Below, in pieces: positions 16,703-23,048 of a stretch of 60,995 nucleotides of DNA. How positions within the stretch are numbered: the first letter of the stretch is position 1; every line of letters begins with the position of its first letter. The notes under the pieces are model-generated. The model had not been told where the DNA came from and ran no database searches. It saw nothing but the letters and a program-made list of their open reading frames with translations. The stretch spans positions 1 to 60,995 of the forward strand of contig CAIZNN010000076.1 in the NCBI GenBank assembly GCA_903934285.1, read 5' to 3'. Both the position numbers and the translations under genes were made by a program. The stretch is from Akkermansiaceae bacterium (GTDB lineage Bacteria; Verrucomicrobiota; Verrucomicrobiia; Verrucomicrobiales; Akkermansiaceae).

Positions 16703-16729
16703 AGCACCTGCGGCCGGGCCGCAGGTGCT
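16703..16729 (+). terminator. Hairpin after the fasciclin gene
   Basis: An 11-bp perfect stem (AGCACCTGCGG with CCGCAGGTGCT) with a 5-base loop lies 17 bp after the stop. The following bases (GTTGGTTG) are only moderately T-rich, so it is a probable but not classical intrinsic terminator. Confidence 0.65.
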
Positions 16730-16813
16730 GTTGGTTGCGGATCGTGCTTCCGCTCGGCAAACAATCGCACCCCGCGAGATGGACGCCAGCCCGAACCCGC
16801 TTATGTTCCAATC

Positions 16814-17711
16814 ATGAAATTCATGACACGCTGCATTGTTGCCTGCTGTCTCGCCGCGGTGGCATTCTCCGCGCTAGACGCCGTACCACTGCGGGTGCTG
16901 GCCATCGGCGACAGCATGACCGAAGAATATGCCTTCGAGCTGCCGTTCAGCGCGCCGGATTCCAATCCGACCAATGCCAATGTCGACAATTGGCCGGACA
17001 TTCTAACCAATCACCGCGCCGCCTGGCTCACCTTGGGATCCTATCGCTCCACCGTGTTGGGCTGGCCCGATCTGCGCGATGGAGGCTACGAGTATAACTA
17101 CGGAGTGCCCACCTTCACCACCGCGGACTGGGCCGCCGTCTGCCAATCCACCATCTTCAACCCCGCCTATTTCCTCACCAAGAACGCCTTGATTGACAAT
17201 ATCGCGCAGGTCAATGCCGTGATCCTATTCCTCGGCGGCAATGATCTGAAGTCCAACTACACCGGCATCTACAGCGATGCCCAACCGCCGGCATTGCTCG
17301 CCCAGGTGGTCACCAATCTCGCCACCATCCACGATTTCGTTAGAGGTCACGCCGCCCCGGATTTGAAGATCATCATCGCCACCGTTCCGGACATCGGCGC
17401 CACGCCGGAGGTGGCCGGCAAGTACACCGATCCGACCCTCCGCCTGCAAGCCCGCACCCGCATCGCCACAATGAATGCGGCGCTGAGCGCGATGGCCGTG
17501 GCGCACGGGGCTTACGTGGCGCGCATCGACACTCTCACCGACCGGGTCTTCGATCAAGTGCCGTTCCAACTCAACGGCACCAACTTCATCTATCACTTGG
17601 CTGCCAGTTCCCACCGCCCGCATCCGTGTGGACCCCGACGGCGCTTGGGAGGTTTCCCCGGGTGCTGCCAGCAGCACATTCTACCGGGTGGCGGTCACCC
17701 CAAGGCCCTGA
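16814..17711 (+). pseudogene. SGNH/GDSL hydrolase with frame break and missing catalytic block V
   Basis: The first 260 residues are a normal exported SGNH hydrolase: signal peptide MKFMTRCIVACCLAAVAFSA, block I AIGDSMTEEY with the nucleophile Ser, and block III FLGGNDLK. After TNFIYH (about 17597) the frame turns into an Arg/Pro/His-rich stretch. One frame over, a sensible ending appears: TARIRVDPDGAWEVSPG, then SSTFYRVAVT and a stop at 17711. The Asp-x-x-His of block V, expected just there, is found in neither frame. A small deletion plus frameshift is the simplest reading; a sequencing error alone would not remove block V. The unshifted frame runs on to 17815. Confidence 0.7.
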
Positions 17712-17822
17712 GCACCCCGGATCTATCAGTTTGTGAAGCTTCCCCAAATTGCCAGGGCGCTTCAGCTGTCCGGCACCGCGGGAGGGTTGCTGGTGTTGGC
17801 ATCCTGCGCCCATGAGCTTCGC

Positions 17823-17965
17823 TCAGCTGATCTCTCCGGTCAGTTCCCACTCGCCCGCGCTCTTCAAGTGCAGCACGCGTTGGTGGAACTGCACCAGGGT
17901 CTCGCGGTGACCGACGCTGATGAAGCCGATGCCTGACTGGAGCACGAGTTCGCAGGGTAGCGGAA
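17823..17965 (-). pseudogene. C-terminal remnant of an SbmA/YddA-type ABC transporter
   Basis: In this frame the last 40 codons read LQSGIGFISVGHRETLVQFH, then QRVLHLKSAGEWELTG and a stop. This is the typical end of the ATPase domain of fused permease-ATPase ABC transporters of the SbmA/BacA/YddA group (the ISVGHRxxL..FH motif). Nothing of the rest of the transporter is present. It is joined, in another frame, to the end of the ferritin-like gene. Confidence 0.6.
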
Positions 17966-18292
17966 ATTGCCCACCGTTGTCACGTCGGTGTCCCGCTCCA
18001 CGTGGCACAGGTCGGTCACGACGGACCGGGGCATGACGGCTTTGAGCATCGCGCAGGGGATGCCACCAAGGTGGGTGATCTGATCGGCGATGGCTTTGGC
18101 ATGCTGGAATTCGTCGGCAGCATTGCGTTCCAACTCATGCGCAATGACCGTGTAGGCCGCCCGCTTGAGCACCTCACTATAGACGATGTAGGCGATGATC
18201 GCGCGGTATTCGCAGGCCAGATCCCGGTTCAACAAGCCGATCAACTGTTGGCGGGTGGGTGGCGGGGGTGAGGTCAGTCGCTTGTTCTTCAT
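17864..18292 (-). CDS. Ferritin-like domain protein with replaced C-terminus
   Basis: The protein begins MKNKRLTSPPPPTRQQLIGL. The first two helices of a ferritin-like four-helix bundle are clear: LNRDLACEYRAIIAYIVYSE and IAHELERNAADEFQHAKAIADQI, which give the E and ExxH-type iron ligands. From about residue 110 (after NFRYP) the sequence becomes Ser/Ala-rich and out of frame with the ABC-transporter remnant that it crosses. The second half of the bundle is lost, so the 142-residue product is probably inactive. Operator O9 upstream is intact, and the start at 18292 agrees with its spacing. Confidence 0.7.
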   Translation of the reverse strand: MKNKRLTSPPPPTRQQLIGLLNRDLACEYRAIIAYIVYSEVLKRAAYTVIAHELERNAADEFQHAKAIADQITHLGGIPCAMLKAVMPRSVVTDLCHVERDTDVTTVGNFRYPANSCSSQASASSASVTARPWCSSTNACCT

Positions 18293-18299
18293 GCGCCTC

Positions 18300-18344
18300 A
18301 CGCTAGGCAACATGCCGGGGCCTGGCAATGGGGTTTATCCCTAC
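18300..18344 (-). promoter_or_regulatory. Regulon operator O9 and -10 element (ferritin-like gene)
   Basis: 18328-18344 reads GTAGGG ATAAA CCCCAT on the minus strand, with TAGCGT (18305-18300) 23 nt on. The ATG is only 7 bases past the -10 element, so the transcript may be nearly leaderless. Confidence 0.72.
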
Positions 18345-18436
18345 CGCAAGCCGAAGAATTCGACCTAACGATAACACATGGCCGGTTTCAAGGACGTTAG
18401 AGGATCTGTTGAATCTGGGATGCTCGGATTTATCGC

Positions 18437-18530
18437 GCCTACCGCCTATGTCCTGCCGCCGGGTCAGGACAGCGTAATTGAGGTTGGGACTATGGAGCTT
18501 CTGCCGGGCGGCAGAGACGATTTGTTCACT
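18437..18530 (-). other. attC-like site 6 (after hicB)
   Basis: The R'' box AGTGAAC (18530-18524) starts directly after the hicB stop. The arms GTCTCTGCCGCCCGG and CCCGGCGGCAGGAC pair with extrahelical bases. The right core is GGTAGGC (18443-18437) instead of GTTAGGC. It is degenerate and may mark a dead end of the array. Confidence 0.5.
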
Positions 18531-18938
18531 CTATTGTTGTCCGTGTGAAGCTACGTATTCCATGGCGGCATGCGCCAGCAAGCCTGAGCGTGATCCGCCT
18601 TGGCGGGCTGCAAACGAATCGATCTGTACCAGAAGCCGCTCGGGCAGCGTAATATTGACCCTCTTCGCCTTGCCTGAGAGCTTCGATACGTCCACATCAA
18701 CGAGGGCCCAGACTCCGCCCCGGAAGCTCTTGTTCGCACGATAGTATTCGACGCTCCGTGGTGAGGGAACCGGTTCCCCGTCGATCATCAAGCCTTCAAT
18801 GTGGCATTCGATCGCCTCTATGGCGTTCGAGAGCGCTTCATCAGTTGTGGCTCCGGCCGAAAAGCAACCGGGCAAATCCGGAACTGTGACACCGTAGTCG
18901 GTGTCGCTGTCCTTGTGAATGACAATTGGGAATCTCAT
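18531..18938 (-). CDS. hicB: HicB-family antitoxin
   Basis: A 135-residue protein. Residues 1-70 are the HicB fold (MRFPIVIHKDSDTDYGVTVPDLPGCFSAG, then AIECHIEGLMIDGEPVPSP). The C-terminus has a ribbon-helix-helix DNA-binding part (RVNITLPERLLVQIDSFAARQ). It would neutralise HicA and repress the operon. The start lies 4 bp after the hicA stop. Confidence 0.92.
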   Translation of the reverse strand: MRFPIVIHKDSDTDYGVTVPDLPGCFSAGATTDEALSNAIEAIECHIEGLMIDGEPVPSPRSVEYYRANKSFRGGVWALVDVDVSKLSGKAKRVNITLPERLLVQIDSFAARQGGSRSGLLAHAAMEYVASHGQQ

Positions 18939-18942
18939 GGTT

Positions 18943-19134
18943 TCAGGGTGGCCAAGGCCATCCAGCTTGGTGGAAGACGCTTCTCAACGTGCCGCGCGGA
19001 AAGTCCCTCTTCGGGTGCGGCGCGGTGACACGTCCACTTCGCTGGGAATGTTTGTATTGATGGTGCGACCCCCGGACATTCGCCAGCTCCCAGCCCTCTG
19101 CCTTGAGTCTGGAGATGATGTCGCGACTAGTCAC
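18943..19134 (-). CDS. hicA: HicA-family mRNA interferase toxin
   Basis: A 63-residue double-stranded-RNA-binding-fold toxin: SRDIISRLKAEGWELANVRG, then the catalytic His region SHHQYKHSQ and VTAPHPKRDFPRGTLRSV. A GTG start at 19134 gives a family-typical length; a GTG at 19158 would add eight residues with no similarity. Toxin first, antitoxin second is the usual hicAB order. It lies as a cassette in the integron array, where such modules are thought to stabilise the array. Confidence 0.88.
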   Translation of the reverse strand: MTSRDIISRLKAEGWELANVRGSHHQYKHSQRSGRVTAPHPKRDFPRGTLRSVFHQAGWPWPP

Positions 19135-19190
19135 GACGGGAAAATACACACGGTACACACCAGGTCAAGCCCCGAATTTGGATTTTTTCA

Positions 19191-19284
19191 AGCTGACGTT
19201 CAATGTGATGTCACCGCGTCACTGCGGTGACCTTGTGTGGTGTTGTGGGGCGAAGGGGCGGTTGACATACATGATTTGTTCGCT
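19191..19284 (-). other. attC-like site 5
   Basis: The R'' box AGCGAAC (19284-19278) directly follows the stop of the secreted-protein gene and matches the GTTCGCT core that opens that cassette. The arms ATGTATGTCAACCGC and GCGGTGACATCAC pair with an extrahelical A. The right core is GTCAGCT (19197-19191), which differs from GTTAGCT by one T-to-C change, so recombination there may be impaired. It resembles attC-3 closely. Confidence 0.65.
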
Positions 19285-19848
19285 TCATTCGGATGATGCT
19301 GCGGCTCTAAAGAAGATACGAGAAACATATATGTGACTAGTAGTTGAGACACTAAGTGTGACCCCGGTAGGTCCGATCGCTACTGAATTGTAGAAAGTCC
19401 ACGTCACCAAGTCTTTTGATGAGTAAATTCTAACTATTGTTCCTCCCTGACCTTTTATGGAAAGTTTCCAGATTTTTGGATCTGGACGAGAGAAGGTCAG
19501 AGACGGCGTTTGCAACGGTTCGCTAGCGAATAGAGTGAGGTTCTTCACAACGTTCATATCTCCAGTGATCACGATGGTAACGCCGTCCATTTGTGAGAAA
19601 CCCCATTTTAGAATCTGATCAGAATCCGCTAAAATGGACCAAACGCCATTACCAAGATCGACAGTATACTCACCGGCTCGGCCTGTCGTAAATTCACGCG
19701 TCTCTCCCGTATCCGAATTGGCACGTAGCTTGCAGTAAGCAATCGCTATGGCATGTTTGGTCTTCAGGTATCCAGAAAATGTCGCAGCTTCAGCGCTTGA
19801 TAGAAACAACGTTAGGACCAAAAGGAACGCGATGGCTGATTTTTGCAT
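19285..19848 (-). CDS. Cassette-borne secreted protein, 187 aa
   Basis: The signal peptide is residues 1-21 (MQKSAIAFLLVLTLFLSSAEA). The mature part is beta-rich (FSGYLKTKHAIAIAYCKL, GRAGEYTVDLGNGVWSI). It ends in a motif common at the ends of Verrucomicrobiota secreted proteins (IYSSKDLVTWTFYNSV, then YVSRIFFRA). No enzyme motif is visible. The ATG lies 7 bases from the attC-4 core, leaving little room for a private promoter. Confidence 0.75.
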   Translation of the reverse strand: MQKSAIAFLLVLTLFLSSAEAATFSGYLKTKHAIAIAYCKLRANSDTGETREFTTGRAGEYTVDLGNGVWSILADSDQILKWGFSQMDGVTIVITGDMNVVKNLTLFASEPLQTPSLTFSRPDPKIWKLSIKGQGGTIVRIYSSKDLVTWTFYNSVAIGPTGVTLSVSTTSHIYVSRIFFRAAASSE

Positions 19849-19855
19849 ATTTATT

Positions 19856-19952
19856 AGCGAACGCTCAAGTCCACCGATGACCGGCGGCTGGGCAGTGTTT
19901 GGATAGGCGGCTGTGTAGCTTATCGGTCATTCGGTGGGACGCCTTGTTCGCC
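19856..19952 (-). other. attC site 4
   Basis: 97 bp. The R'' box is GGCGAAC (19952-19946) and the right core GTTCGCT (19862-19856). The arms CCACCGAATGACCG and CGGTCATCGGTGG pair with one extrahelical A, a typical attC strand-choice feature. The stop codon of the RHH gene lies inside the site. The outer arms are nearly identical to those of attC-2. Confidence 0.82.
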
Positions 19953-20199
19953 TTTGCTTGGGGCGAGGTTCATCTCCCTCGATGATCTCGCCGCGAGGGA
20001 CCAATGACATCGCATGAAGAAATGCAGAACGGGAAGCTCCCTTGGCCCGTTCGGAAATGATGTCGATGGTCTGGATGGCGGATAGCTTCTCAGCCACCGC
20101 AAGGCTCACAAAATGATTAATGGAAATGCCGTCCGCATCGGCAGCTTGCTTGAGGTTGCGGTGCAGCGAATCAGGAAGTCGAAGGCTCAGTGTGCTCAT
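19927..20199 (-). CDS. Ribbon-helix-helix / HicB-like antitoxin
   Basis: A 90-residue protein. It begins MSTLSLRLPDSLHRNLKQAA, a ribbon-helix-helix DNA-binding start, with DADGISINHFVSLAVAEKL as the second helix pair. The C-terminus (RGEIIEGDEPRPKQRRTRRP) is basic and disordered-looking, a usual toxin-clamping tail. It overlaps the preceding PIN gene by the four bases ATGA, so translation is coupled. It is the likely antitoxin, encoded after its toxin, which is less usual for PIN pairs. Confidence 0.85.
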   Translation of the reverse strand: MSTLSLRLPDSLHRNLKQAADADGISINHFVSLAVAEKLSAIQTIDIISERAKGASRSAFLHAMSLVPRGEIIEGDEPRPKQRRTRRPTE

Positions 20200-20597
20200 G
20201 GAAGGAGGCGTAGAAAGGTTGATGGGTTGACAATGGAGATTCCGAATTGGGATGCCGGCATGAAATCCTTGTGGTTGAATGTTACGATGTGGGTCGCACC
20301 GGAGGCGATTGCCAATTCCAAGACCATGTCATCCTTGGGATCAGGGAGTAGCGGACGCCAGAGGAAATAAATCGGCTGCTTGTGGGAAATCTGCGCAATC
20401 CGCCCGATGATCGCCTCCACTGCATGCTTCGGGATGAGAATTCCGGAAGAGGGGCGGACAAGAACATCGTCGTATTCGGCGAGCAGGGGCACAGATAGTG
20501 CCACCTCAAAATCCCCTCGGTCAGCCGCCATGAGAATTTGGTGGCTGGCACCGGACGACGATCGTAAGGCGGCGACGAGAACATTGGTATCGAGCAC
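20196..20597 (-). CDS. PIN-domain toxin
   Basis: A 133-residue PIN ribonuclease. Acidic residues of the active site: VLDTNVLVAAL (D, N-terminal), AEYDDVLVRP (about 48), LLPDPKDDMVLELA (two Asp, about 90), and THIVTFNHKDF (about 107). The putative toxin PIN family (PIN_3/COG1569 type) has this length. The start is set at GTG 20597 (VLDTN), because a good promoter lies at 20616-20644; an upstream TTG at 20651 in the same frame would overlap that promoter. Confidence 0.85.
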   Translation of the reverse strand: MLDTNVLVAALRSSSGASHQILMAADRGDFEVALSVPLLAEYDDVLVRPSSGILIPKHAVEAIIGRIAQISHKQPIYFLWRPLLPDPKDDMVLELAIASGATHIVTFNHKDFMPASQFGISIVNPSTFLRLLP

Positions 20598-20615
20598 GGC
20601 TCGGATTACAGTGGT

Positions 20616-20644
20616 ATCGTAGCTGCCACCGCCCGCGGTGTCAA
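20616..20644 (-). promoter_or_regulatory. Private promoter of the PIN/RHH cassette
   Basis: TTGACA (20644-20639), 17 bp, TACGAT (20621-20616) on the minus strand. The spacer is GC-rich. It sits inside the cassette, as is usual for toxin-antitoxin cassettes in otherwise silent arrays. Confidence 0.65.
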
Positions 20645-20681
20645 GGGGCAATTTTCAGGGGGTGTTTTCTGCATTTCCCTG

Positions 20682-20776
20682 GGCGAACGTTTGATGTGAT
20701 GTCACCGCGTCATTGCGATGAGTCAGAGTTGAATTTGAATAGCTTATGGGCGGTTGACATCCATGACTTGTTGGGC
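20682..20776 (-). other. attC site 3
   Basis: 95 bp. The R'' box is GCCCAAC (20776-20770), matching the GTTGGGC core that opens the preceding cassette. The right core is GTTCGCC (20688-20682). The arms ATGTCAACCGC and GCGGTGACAT pair with an extrahelical A. It is about 52 bp after the stop of the 194-residue gene. Confidence 0.82.
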
Positions 20777-20827
20777 ACTTCGGTAAGATTCGTATTGATA
20801 GAAGAAAAAAGAGGGGCATCGCGATAT

Positions 20828-21412
20828 TCAGTTTAGATACTTGCGGAGAGCCTTTTCCACAACTTTGCCATCAGATAAAATCCCTGTATTCTCTCCATCA
20901 ACCGTTCCAGAGGCTTCTTCCACGGTGTTTTTATCCCAGATGCCCAAATAATATCCGGGCTTAACAATCGTTCGCTCTGGCCGGGTCTCTGCTCCTAAAT
21001 GAATTGTATTCGTCATGTCTCCAATTTCGATTAAACAGATCTCAAAGTTGGTGCTATAGCCCGGATTGCCACTCCGGCCCCATCGTCCCACCTCAAACTT
21101 GTCCATTCTTACGAACCCAACCGTTCTCGCGCCCTGGAGTGTCTTTGAGATGTGCTTCTTGATGTACAACCCTTCTATTCCGTCAAGAACGTCGTCCAGT
21201 TCTCCTCCTTCGATAACAAGAAAGACTCGCGACGGGAACTTTCGCGTTGCTGAATGAGGGAGCGAGGGTGTTTTTCGCTGTGCTTGCAACTCGGCAAGAG
21301 AAGCATTTGGTGACGGCAATGGTGAATCGTCCTTGGGAGAGCAGGATCTCACCGTTACTAGGACGACTGCGATTGTGGCGATTAGCGCCAAAAGAATTTG
21401 CCAAAGTCTCAT
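20828..21412 (-). CDS. Cassette-borne exported protein, 194 aa
   Basis: It begins MRLWQILLALIATIAVVLVT and then VRSCSPKDDS, so the first 24 residues act as a signal or membrane anchor, with Cys 24 as a possible lipid site. The mature part has an unusual SRVFLVIEGGELDDVLDGIE, then FVRMDKFEVGRWGRSGNPGY. No family is recognised. It is lower in GC than the chromosome genes around the array. Confidence 0.65.
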   Translation of the reverse strand: MRLWQILLALIATIAVVLVTVRSCSPKDDSPLPSPNASLAELQAQRKTPSLPHSATRKFPSRVFLVIEGGELDDVLDGIEGLYIKKHISKTLQGARTVGFVRMDKFEVGRWGRSGNPGYSTNFEICLIEIGDMTNTIHLGAETRPERTIVKPGYYLGIWDKNTVEEASGTVDGENTGILSDGKVVEKALRKYLN

Positions 21413-21460
21413 AATCTTCTCTTTGTGGTGTTATTGTCTAGCGGTGCGTTTAGTAGAATA

Positions 21461-21557
21461 GCCCAACGTCAATATCCACCGATGACCGGCGGCTAGAACG
21501 TGGTTGGAGTTGAGGTTGTGGGGCTTAACGGTCATTCGGTGCGATGCCTTGTTCGAT
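21461..21557 (-). other. attC site 2
   Basis: 97 bp. The R'' box is ATCGAAC (21557-21551), directly after the stop of the 183-residue gene and complementary to the GTTCGAT core that opens that cassette. The right core is GTTGGGC (21467-21461), a perfect GTTRRRY. The arms CACCGAATGACCG and CGGTCATCGGTG pair with an extrahelical A. Confidence 0.85.
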
Positions 21558-22109
21558 CTATGGCTTTTGAGATGGGCTCGCCTTCTGGCCACCCCATCTG
21601 ACGGAAATTGAGTTCTCCCTCATATCCAGCCTGAGCTGAAAGAATGCGTTCCTCTCGATGCCATCGATATTGATGTTAATCTCATCTCTGGGGCCATCAG
21701 ACGATTCAGCACCGTCCAAGGGAGTAGGCAATGTTGTCGAGAGCTTTAGACCGTGAACCTGAGAGTCGAGGAGTGCCACAGCCTTGAGGAATACCAAATG
21801 AGCATCTTTGTATGTCGGGGTATGAATCTCAAAGCCATGCGATACGAGGATTCCCATGTGAAAGCTGAACGTGCCTGTCGCATCATATCCGAATAGCTTT
21901 GTCTTAATGAGAATTTGCGTATTGCCCTCGCCTACGTAAGGCGTCGGCATAGGACAATTTGGAATCATCTGCTTCAAATCGTTGGGAGACTCGACATATT
22001 GCAATTTGTGGAGGAGTCCAAGATAGTTGGCTTCTTCCTTGTTGGTCTCATCCGAGAACGCGATTGAAGCACTAATAATCCATATCGCCGCTATGAGTAT
22101 TCTTTTCAT
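21558..22109 (-). CDS. Cassette-borne secreted protein, 183 aa
   Basis: It begins MKRILIAAIWIISASIAFSD, a signal peptide. The mature part reads ETNKEEANYLGLLHKLQYVE, then KTKLFGYDATGTFSFHMGIL and ends with a beta-rich segment (EININIDGIERNAFFQLRLD). No family is recognised. The ATG at 22109 lies 7 bases past the attC-1 core; the open frame continues upstream through the attC but that part is not coding. Confidence 0.7.
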   Translation of the reverse strand: MKRILIAAIWIISASIAFSDETNKEEANYLGLLHKLQYVESPNDLKQMIPNCPMPTPYVGEGNTQILIKTKLFGYDATGTFSFHMGILVSHGFEIHTPTYKDAHLVFLKAVALLDSQVHGLKLSTTLPTPLDGAESSDGPRDEININIDGIERNAFFQLRLDMRENSISVRWGGQKASPSQKP

Positions 22110-22115
22110 TATTGG

Positions 22116-22210
22116 ATCGAACGTTAAAGCGCACCCGCCGGGGTACAAGAGGAAAGGTTGGATCGAAACATCGGAGTTTATCCCGGTCGGCGTGCCGCGA
22201 CTTGTTGGGC
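22116..22210 (-). other. attC site 1
   Basis: 95 bp. The R'' box is GCCCAAC (22210-22204) and the right core GTTCGAT (22122-22116). The arms GCGGCACGCCGACCGGG and CCCCGGCGGGTGCGC pair imperfectly. It starts 3 bp after the stop of the 273-residue gene. Confidence 0.78.
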
Positions 22211-22213
22211 ATC

Positions 22214-23035
22214 CTACGATATCCACTCTAGATAGGAGCGTATTACAATCCAACTATCGTCTCTTCGGACGACGACGTAGGTGTATCCTGCAGCCGCTAG
22301 GGGGCCTGAATACCACGAAGCGTATACCATGGCAGTGTTGACGTTTAGGAACTTGGTCGAGTGGATTTCAGAATTTTCATGACGCATGTGCTTCTTCACG
22401 AGTCGCCCAACTTCATCTGTGTCTTTGGCACGCTCAGTTCCAGAAGCTTTTGCTTGCTCCCATCTCTTTGCAATTACAAGTCGTCCGACCTCATCAAGTC
22501 CGTCTCTAGCTTCTGGCCAGTATTCCGGCTTCTCCTTGACAATTTTGTCTGCCAGCAGTTCGTCTTTCGCTGCCTGCTGAATTCGCTCCTTCTCAATTCT
22601 TTCCCTGGTCTTCTCACTCTCCACACGGAACACCACGTCTGGCTCATCCGGAATAAAATCCGCTTTCCTCTTGATCAGCTTATCAGCAAGAGAGCTCCAT
22701 AGACTCGAGTTTTCCCGATAGTCCTCATTGCGCAGCTCCAGGTGATAGTGCGGTTCGTCGAACTTTTCCGAATCAACCTTGGGGTTATTGATGTCGATAA
22801 TATAGACGGTCAGCACCGCTTGCCCAAGTTTGTTTGTGGTCGCGGTTGAGATTATTGGTTTTGCCTCACTATTTGTATTATCCAAATAATACTCCGTGCT
22901 CAGCGATGCCCCTTCAATCGGAGCTTTCGTCTCGCTATCGATCACCTTCGCCAGAACAAATCTTGCATGTGTCTCAGCGAATCCACTCTGATCCACAGCG
23001 ATTGACAGTAACAGTATGAGAAATGGTGTTTTCAT
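22214..23035 (-). CDS. Cassette-borne secreted protein, 273 aa
   Basis: The signal peptide is residues 1-20 (MKTPFLILLLSIAVDQSGFA). A carboxypeptidase-regulatory-like or transthyretin-like segment follows (VIDSETKAPIEGASLSTEYY, then NKLGQAVLTVYI). The middle is a charged helix (RERIEKERIQQAAKDELLAD). The C-terminal 70 residues hold MVYASWYSGPLAAAGYTYVV and RRDDSWIVIRSYLEWIS, an NTF2-like or immunity-like look. The function is unknown. The opening core GTTCGGC (23048-23042) is one base off the complement of its attC R'' box. Confidence 0.65.
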   Translation of the reverse strand: MKTPFLILLLSIAVDQSGFAETHARFVLAKVIDSETKAPIEGASLSTEYYLDNTNSEAKPIISTATTNKLGQAVLTVYIIDINNPKVDSEKFDEPHYHLELRNEDYRENSSLWSSLADKLIKRKADFIPDEPDVVFRVESEKTRERIEKERIQQAAKDELLADKIVKEKPEYWPEARDGLDEVGRLVIAKRWEQAKASGTERAKDTDEVGRLVKKHMRHENSEIHSTKFLNVNTAMVYASWYSGPLAAAGYTYVVVRRDDSWIVIRSYLEWIS

Positions 23036-23048
23036 TTTTCTGCCGAAC

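Larger units (their letters stand above)
18437..23048 (-). mobile_element. Integron-type gene-cassette array without integrase (CALIN)
   Basis: All genes here lie on the minus strand, are visibly AT-richer than their surroundings, and are separated by six 94-97 bp attC-like sites. In the three clearest internal cassettes (19946-20688, 20770-21467, 21551-22122) and in the one ending at 19278 the 7-bp core that opens the cassette is the reverse complement of the R'' box of its own attC, as expected for excisable cassettes. Contents from the promoter-distal side: hicAB, a secreted protein, PIN/RHH toxin-antitoxin, and three orphan proteins. No tyrosine-recombinase gene lies within the window. 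Confidence 0.8.

Noticed and set aside
18365..18406. CCTAACG...CGTTAGAGG inverted repeat as a further attC
   Set aside because: At about 42 bp it is too short, the arms do not extend inward as attC arms do, and it lies outside the cassette order. It may be a chance pair or an old site.
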